From NCBI GenBank assembly GCA_015259035.1, contig JABZHC010000032.1, forward strand, positions 1 to 9,846: DNA of 9,846 nucleotides, read 5' to 3'. Position 1 is the first letter of the stretch; each line of letters opens with the position of its first letter. The notes beneath the pieces were generated by a model, which worked only from the letters and a program-made list of their open reading frames with translations, searched no databases and had not been told where the DNA came from. A program made the position numbers and the translations under genes. This document shows positions 6,473-9,846 of the stretch, in pieces. The DNA is from Atopobium sp. (GTDB taxonomy: Bacteria; Actinomycetota; Coriobacteriia; Coriobacteriales; Atopobiaceae).

Positions 6473-7324
6473 CTAGATGTTAGAGCCAAACCATTTGGTC
6501 TTGAGAGCAGTCATGGTTCCGTCCTTCTCCATGTCTGCAAGAACCTTATTGATTGCCTCGGTCAGTGCAGGATTGTCCTTGGAAACAGCAATGCCATACT
6601 GCTCACCTGTTGGAATCTCTTTTGCAATTGTCAAATCAGAATACGAAGTGCTAATCAGATTGGAAGCAACAGGTAAATCGATGACCATAGCATCGTACAA
6701 ACCAGTCTGAACTCCTACCATTGCTGCAGCAACATCATCTACAGAAACAATAGTTGCGTTTGGAAGGTTCTCCTTGGCCCAATCCTCGCCGGAAGTACCT
6801 GTCTGAACAACAACCTTCTTAGAGGCATCGTTGAGCGTCTGCTCGGTCTCGGTGCTGCCAGACTTAACAACCAGGGACTGATTGGAGTCGAGGTAAGAAG
6901 TAGTGAAGTCTACCTCCTGAGAGCGCTCGTCAGTGATGGTAATACCTGCGATAGCAACGTCTGCTTTGCCACCCTGCTTAATAGTTGGAACAAGAGTGTC
7001 AAACTTCTGGTTTGGCAGGTACGTAACCTCAAGATTGAGTCTCTTTGCAATCTCGGTAATAAGATCAACGTCAAAACCAACAGGAGTAGTTGAGTTGCCT
7101 TCAAAATACTCAAAAGGCTGGAAACCAAGCTCTGCAACAACAGTCAGATGACCCTTAGTTACCAGCGTATAGCTTGAATCAGAGGATGAAGTAGTACCCT
7201 GTTGCGCATTTTCTTGCTTAGATGACGAGCAAGCCATAAGACCAACAAGTGCACATACCATAAAAACAGCAGCTACGCCCTTTAGGGCATTCTTTTTAAC
7301 GGTAGTAACCAGTGACGATTTCAT
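6473..7324 (-). CDS. Polar amino acid ABC transporter substrate-binding lipoprotein
   Basis: 283 residues from the chosen ATG. This is the extracytoplasmic binding protein of the importer (SBP family 3, GlnH/ArtJ-like), tethered to the membrane by lipid. The signal peptide has KK near the start, a hydrophobic stretch (16-31) and lipobox L29-M30-A31-C32. A Ser/Gln-rich linker leads to the binding domain from about residue 52. Family landmarks are present: GFQPFEYFE (67-75), GFDVDLITEIAKRL (83-96), AGITITDERSQEVDFTTSYL (126-145) with Arg134 at the ligand carboxylate position, and Asp216 in VIDLPV at the amino-group position. The start at 7324 follows AGGAAGAGG and gives a proper signal peptide; the longer alternative is a TTG without a ribosome site. 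It is the first gene of the importer and is followed by a hairpin. The ligand is probably glutamine or another polar amino acid. Confidence 0.93.
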   Translation of the reverse strand: MKSSLVTTVKKNALKGVAAVFMVCALVGLMACSSSKQENAQQGTTSSSDSSYTLVTKGHLTVVAELGFQPFEYFEGNSTTPVGFDVDLITEIAKRLNLEVTYLPNQKFDTLVPTIKQGGKADVAIAGITITDERSQEVDFTTSYLDSNQSLVVKSGSTETEQTLNDASKKVVVQTGTSGEDWAKENLPNATIVSVDDVAAAMVGVQTGLYDAMVIDLPVASNLISTSYSDLTIAKEIPTGEQYGIAVSKDNPALTEAINKVLADMEKDGTMTALKTKWFGSNI

Positions 7325-7591
7325 ATTTGCCTCTTCCTGAATAAATCTGAGCTGAAATTCATTGGAATGAATTATAGGAAGCAAATATGAAAAATCTGCT
7401 TATAATTTTCATCGCATTTCTCATTTTTATTGCATAAAAATGGCGAGAAGAACAATTTCTTTGCATAAATGACTACTATTTAATCATTCTATCCAATAAA
7501 GCCCAGGTAAAAGTAATTTTTTCAGTTCATAAAACGGTAACAATTCGAATAAGAAGGCTACATTCTTTGCGTGAAACAAGGGTTTCTCGTC
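7325..7591. other. intergenic region upstream of the importer, no gene seen
   Basis: This A+T-rich stretch between the glnA terminator and the lipoprotein gene has no convincing coding frame. It contains the importer promoter and dyad described separately. It also has two copies of TTGCATAAA (about 7432-7440 and 7461-7469) and a short dyad, GAAAC-N4-GTTTC (7573-7586). Loose GTNAC-like boxes near 7513-7541 are spaced 12 rather than 11 bp apart and are not a clean GlnR site. Confidence 0.5.
7356..7376 (-). promoter_or_regulatory. -10 element of the importer promoter overlapped by an 8-2-8 operator-like dyad
   Basis: A consensus TATAAT lies on the minus strand at 7371-7376, about 46 bases before the lipoprotein ATG. 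No clear -35 is found at the normal distance. The perfect inverted repeat AATTCATTGGAATGAATT (7356-7373) runs from within the -10 across the expected transcription start, a classic repressor position. Confidence 0.5.
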
Positions 7592-7626
7592 AAAAAACCC
7601 TGCTCTGAAAAAATCAGAACAGGGTT
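7592..7626 (-). terminator. Rho-independent terminator of the glutamine synthetase homologue gene
   Basis: On the minus strand, arms AACCCTGTTCTGA and TCAGAGCAGGGTT pair over 13 bp (one G-U) around a TTTTT loop, followed directly by TTTTTT. It begins 35 bp past the glnA stop. This is the clearest terminator in the window and separates glnA from the importer genes, so each has its own transcript. Confidence 0.9.
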
Positions 7627-7660
7627 CAAAGGTACCTATAAACGCAAGCAGAATAGTTGC

Positions 7661-8974
7661 TTAGCAACCAGCGTAATACTTTTGCGTATCCCAGTCAGTA
7701 ACTGCCAGGCAATACTCACGCCACTCCTCTGCCTTGCGCTCGCACAGGTACGAGAAGATGTGCTCACCAAGAACATCTTTAAGAAGCTCTGACTGCTTGA
7801 AGCGCTCAAGTGCCTCTCCAAGATTAATTGGGAGCTTCTCGCCATAATCGGCAGGATTTCCGCCTACAAACTCTTCAGGAAGCAAGAGGCCTTCTTCAAT
7901 ACCCTTAAGTCCAGCCATAAGGGTGACGGCGTTGGCCAAATAAGGATTTGCGGTTGGATCAGGAATACGCAGTTCAGCACGGGTGGCAACATGCTTTCCT
8001 GGCTTGTGCGTAGGAATACGAACCATAGCAGAACGGTTTTTACGACCCCAGGTTGCATAGGCAGGAATAGCATCACGATCAAAGCGCTTATAGGAATTAA
8101 CCGTTGGGTTAGTAATAAGCATGTACTCAGGAGCGTACTTAATAAGACCTGCAATGTAGTGTTGAGCAAGCTCAGAAAGGTGGGCCTCGCTCTCAGTCTT
8201 TGGAGCCCAGAACAGAGACTCGCCATCGTGGTCAAGAAGCGACTGATTCAAAAGCATGGCTGAGCCAGGAACTCCCTGAAGAGGCTTTGGCATAAACGAT
8301 GCAAATACGCCGTGAAGTGTTGCAATATGTCTGATAACTAGACGAGCAGTAACAATGTTATCCGCGCAAGTTAGTGCTTCTGCATAACGGAGCTCAACAC
8401 CATTTTGAGCAGGGCCAGCTGCATGGAAAGAATACTGAACAGGAATAGAAAGATTCTCAAGCGCGCGAGATGTGGAATAACGAAGGCTATGGCTGAGATC
8501 AGCAGAATTCAAATCAAGGTATCCAGCCTGATCAATAGGCTTTGGCTCAGTCCCGCTCACAAAATAAAAATACTCAAGCTTAGGGCCAACATTTGCAACA
8601 TAGCCAAGGTCTTCTGCCTTGATAAAAGCATTTCTCAGTACAAGGCGTGGATCGCCTGTAAAAGCCTCACGTCGAGGAGTCTGAATATCGCAGAATACGT
8701 TTGCAACTACACCGTCATCTGTCTTCCATGGAAGAATCTGGAATGTGTCTGCATCAGGGAATGCGAGAAGATCGGACTGCTCCTGGGAAGCAAAGCCGTC
8801 AACGTTGGAGCCGTCAAAACCAATGCCCTCAACAAAAGCCTCTTCTAGCTCCTCAGGAGAAATAGAGAGAGCCTTTAATCCGCCGAGTACATCGGTAAAA
8901 CAAAGACGCAGGTAGCGGACATCTCGCTCCTCTACCGTGCGAAGAATATAGTCAATTTTCTTATCCGTACTCAT
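7661..8974 (-). CDS. glnA: Type I glutamine synthetase family protein with a degenerate metal site
   Basis: 437 residues. The fold is GSI (glutamate + NH3 + ATP to glutamine in active members), most like actinobacterial GlnA2. It has an N-terminal beta-grasp with FTDVLGGLK (26-34) and FDGSNVDGF (53-61), then the catalytic domain with FMPKPLQGVPGSAM (227-240), NPTVNSYKR (289-297), NRSAMVRIP and ELRIPDPTANPYLA (334-347). The adenylylation Tyr motif is absent and that loop is shortened. Against Salmonella numbering, Glu131 and Glu357 are kept (Glu134, Glu334), but Glu129, Glu212, Glu220 and His269 become Lys132, Ala185, Gly192 and Leu241, and the flap Glu327 is missing. The frame is intact, so these are not sequencing slips. 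Normal glutamine synthesis is therefore doubtful. The start at 8974 has GGGAGGA four bases upstream; longer starts would run into the operator boxes. It is followed by a strong terminator. Confidence 0.88.
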   Translation of the reverse strand: MSTDKKIDYILRTVEERDVRYLRLCFTDVLGGLKALSISPEELEEAFVEGIGFDGSNVDGFASQEQSDLLAFPDADTFQILPWKTDDGVVANVFCDIQTPRREAFTGDPRLVLRNAFIKAEDLGYVANVGPKLEYFYFVSGTEPKPIDQAGYLDLNSADLSHSLRYSTSRALENLSIPVQYSFHAAGPAQNGVELRYAEALTCADNIVTARLVIRHIATLHGVFASFMPKPLQGVPGSAMLLNQSLLDHDGESLFWAPKTESEAHLSELAQHYIAGLIKYAPEYMLITNPTVNSYKRFDRDAIPAYATWGRKNRSAMVRIPTHKPGKHVATRAELRIPDPTANPYLANAVTLMAGLKGIEEGLLLPEEFVGGNPADYGEKLPINLGEALERFKQSELLKDVLGEHIFSYLCERKAEEWREYCLAVTDWDTQKYYAGC

Positions 8975-8978
8975 ACGG

Positions 8979-8985
8979 TCCTCCC
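8979..8985 (-). promoter_or_regulatory. ribosome binding site that fixes the glnA start
   Basis: GGGAGGA on the minus strand lies 4 bases before ATG 8974 (5 bases if the GGAGG core is counted). This places the translation start downstream of the GlnR-type boxes rather than within them. Confidence 0.75.
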
Positions 8986-9004
8986 GGGTCAGAAAACTGG
9001 AATC

Positions 9005-9042
9005 GTAACTACCATGACACATTCTTGTTACGGCTATGTTTC
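9005..9042. promoter_or_regulatory. Probable GlnR operator: four 5-bp boxes with exact 6-bp spacers
   Basis: On the plus strand the boxes are GTAAC (9005-9009), GACAC (9016-9020), GTTAC (9027-9031) and GTTTC (9038-9042), each separated by 6 bp. On the minus strand they read GAAAC, GTAAC, GTGTC, GTTAC. The actinobacterial GlnR consensus is gTnAC-N6-GaAAC, repeated on an 11-bp helical phase. Three of the four boxes fit on one strand or the other. The array ends 31 bp upstream of the glnA start. Whether it activates or represses cannot be told, because the transcription start is unclear. Confidence 0.72.
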
Positions 9043-9083
9043 CACTTCCCTGAAACCGGGTGAATGGTAAAAATTGTTAATGA

Positions 9084-9096
9084 AATTGTGACAATT
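9084..9096. promoter_or_regulatory. 13-bp palindrome overlapping a possible glnA -35 element
   Basis: AATTGTGACAATT is a perfect dyad around one base. On the minus strand it contains TTGTCA, a near-consensus -35, with only weak -10 candidates 17-19 bases on (TTTACC, TACCAT). It lies between the FeoB-associated gene stop and the GlnR-type boxes. Confidence 0.35.
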
Positions 9097-9102
9097 GACC
9101 TA

Positions 9103-9306
9103 TTAAGCGTCAAAAGCCTTATCAACGTCAGAAATCATTTTCTGAGCAACACCACAGTGACCGTCTCCACCGTGATGAGTGCCACAGCTGCTGGATGAAG
9201 AACAGCCAGAACAAGAGCCCTCTTTTGCGCCCTTAAGTTGAGAGCGGACACAAAGAGCAACAAGAGCAATGACGATAAGGACAACCAAAATATCAATAGG
9301 ACTCAT
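9103..9306 (-). CDS. FeoB-associated Cys-rich membrane protein
   Basis: 67 residues. One N-terminal membrane helix (about 4-20) is followed by a basic stretch and a Cys/Ser/His-rich segment with Cys32, Cys35, Cys41, Cys51 and His44, His45, His50. This matches the small FeoB-associated Cys-rich protein family, usually encoded beside the ferrous iron transporter FeoB and thought to help it, possibly by metal binding; the function is not firmly known. The ATG (9304-9306) has GAGGAG seven bases upstream. A possible -10 (TATAGT) lies about 25 bases before that site. No feoA or feoB is in the window: the gene is followed by glnA and preceded by about 540 bp of non-coding DNA. No clear terminator separates it from glnA, so some read-through into glnA is possible. 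Confidence 0.8.
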   Translation of the reverse strand: MSPIDILVVLIVIALVALCVRSQLKGAKEGSCSGCSSSSSCGTHHGGDGHCGVAQKMISDVDKAFDA

Positions 9307-9437
9307 ACAGATACTCCTCAGTTTGTTAGCTAAGGCATACTATACCCTCATTGCATGCTTGCATACGCTGAATTATAAATTATTTGCAGAATCTAAATTC
9401 TTACCAAAACAATTGAGAACTACGCTCTAAGTCAAAG

Positions 9438-9483
9438 TGAACTGTCTCCCATTTCTTGGACATAAGAAATGGGAGGCAGTTCA
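9438..9483. repeat. 46-bp near-perfect palindrome resembling an IS3/IS150-group terminal end
   Basis: Arms TGAACTGTCTCCCATTTCTT (9438-9457) and AAGAAATGGGAGGCAGTTCA (9464-9483) pair at 19 of 20 positions, the odd one being a G-U, around GGACAT. The left arm plus GGACA resembles the IS150 end as I recall it (TGTACTGCACCCATTTTGTTGGACG). No transposase frame follows, so this is either a solitary IS end or a small derivative of two ends. It lacks a U-tract on either strand and is a poor intrinsic terminator. Confidence 0.6.
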
Positions 9484-9727
9484 TATGCGGGGGATTATGA
9501 TTCTGCAGCGTGTTAGCGTCGGCTTTTAGGCCTGGCCCACAAAATAGCTCAGCTTTGGTAGGTTCTGCTGAAGAATCGACATGTCTCTAATCAAGAGAGC
9601 CAGGCAGCTAGGCGGTCGCACTACCTGATATGCATCTCTATGCATAAGCTTCATCTAATATGCTTGAAAATGAATAGCGTCATATAAGAAATTTAACTAT
9701 CGGTAAATTCCGCACCTACGGAACACA

Positions 9728-9846
9728 CCTAAGTCAGATAATCTGCTCAGATGCGGGCATTTTACACATCTAATAAAGATAATCTGCACATTAGAGGTAT
9801 TTTCAGCGTCATGTATACGTCTTTTTAACAGATTATCTGACTTAGG
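9728..9846. repeat. 119-bp segment bounded by perfect 18-bp inverted repeats
   Basis: CCTAAGTCAGATAATCTG (9728-9745) and its exact reverse complement at 9829-9846 flank 83 bp. The word AGATAATCTGC recurs inside as a direct copy (9736-9746 and 9777-9787), with further loose similarity after each copy. The right arm ends at the window edge, so the repeat may be longer. The size and ends would suit a MITE-like element, but no target duplication can be checked. Confidence 0.6.

Larger units (their letters stand above)
9307..9846. other. 540-bp gene-poor region with remnants of mobile or repeated DNA
   Basis: No convincing gene is seen on either strand. The near end (9307-9360) holds the upstream region of the Cys-rich protein gene. 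A 46-bp IS-end-like palindrome lies at 9438-9483. From 9485 to 9727 I see only short dyads, such as TATGCAT-CTCT-ATGCATA at 9629-9646. The final 119 bp are bounded by perfect inverted repeats. The overall picture is a decayed insertion hot-spot. Confidence 0.5.

Noticed and set aside
7325..7384. Longer binding-protein start (TTG at 7384)
   Set aside because: It lacks a ribosome site, spoils the lipoprotein signal peptide, and covers the -10 element and dyad.
7507..7545. GTNAC-like words that might be a GlnR site before the importer
   Set aside because: Spacing is 12 bp rather than 11, and only one box (GTAAC at 7537) is a clean match.
8975..9022. Longer glutamine synthetase start at 9022, adding 16 residues
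   Set aside because: The added residues do not fit the family N-terminus, would overlap the GlnR-type boxes, and a strong ribosome site precedes the ATG at 8974.
9325..9340. A TTAGCTAA dyad before the Cys-rich protein gene as a possible DtxR/IdeR iron box
   Set aside because: Only the central 8 bp are symmetrical and the flanks do not fit the 19-bp consensus.
9537..9575. A tRNA D-arm-like stretch (TAGCTCAGCTTTGGTAG)
   Set aside because: The matching D-stem half, anticodon arm, T-arm with TTCGANTC and a paired acceptor stem could not be found on the plus strand.
9526..9654. A 42-codon minus-strand reading frame (ATG at 9652-9654, TAA at 9526-9528)
   Set aside because: It has no ribosome binding site, no recognisable motif and is short. 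It may be a leftover of an older gene, but nothing supports expression.
9728..9846. The AGATAATCTGC repeats as the start of a CRISPR array
   Set aside because: There are only two direct copies of 11 bp, the third copy is inverted, and there is no regular repeat-spacer pattern.

Overview
The window looks like chromosome of a low- to mid-GC actinobacterium. The gene content and protein style (GSI most like actinobacterial GlnA2, a GlnR-like OmpR-type regulator, moderate A+T) suggest a Coriobacteriia member such as the Atopobium/Lancefieldella/Olsenella group. That placement is inference; no rRNA or other marker is present. All seven complete genes are on the minus strand, so the window reads right to left.

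Layout from the left edge: (1) the 3' end of an IS3-family insertion sequence on the plus strand (1-147), with the last 28 transposase codons and a terminal inverted repeat; (2) rmuC (210-1571) and an HtrA/DegP-type membrane-anchored serine protease (1633-3054), 61 bp apart and probably one transcript; (3) an orphan winged-helix regulator with an atypical receiver domain that resembles actinobacterial GlnR (3251-3925); (4) a three-gene polar amino acid ABC importer in the order binding lipoprotein (6473-7324), permease (4938-6368) and ATPase (4078-4938), with a hairpin after the lipoprotein gene and a 1-base permease/ATPase overlap; (5) a type I glutamine synthetase homologue (7661-8974) with a strong terminator; (6) a FeoB-associated Cys-rich membrane protein (9103-9306); (7) about 540 bp without a convincing gene (9307-9846), holding a 46-bp IS3-end-like palindrome and, at the very edge, a 119-bp segment bounded by perfect 18-bp inverted repeats.

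The middle and right of the window form a nitrogen module: regulator, glutamine/polar amino acid importer and glutamine synthetase homologue. Upstream of the synthetase gene are four 5-bp boxes spaced exactly 6 bp apart (9005-9042), which matches the known architecture of actinobacterial GlnR operators. This ties the atypical regulator to the synthetase gene.

The most surprising point is the synthetase itself. Its fold and substrate-binding segments are clearly GSI, but by alignment from memory it has lost four of the six canonical metal ligands and the catalytic flap Glu. It may be a pseudoenzyme or have a changed activity, in an organism that can import the amino acid. The permease also carries an unusual exported beta-rich domain before its membrane domain.
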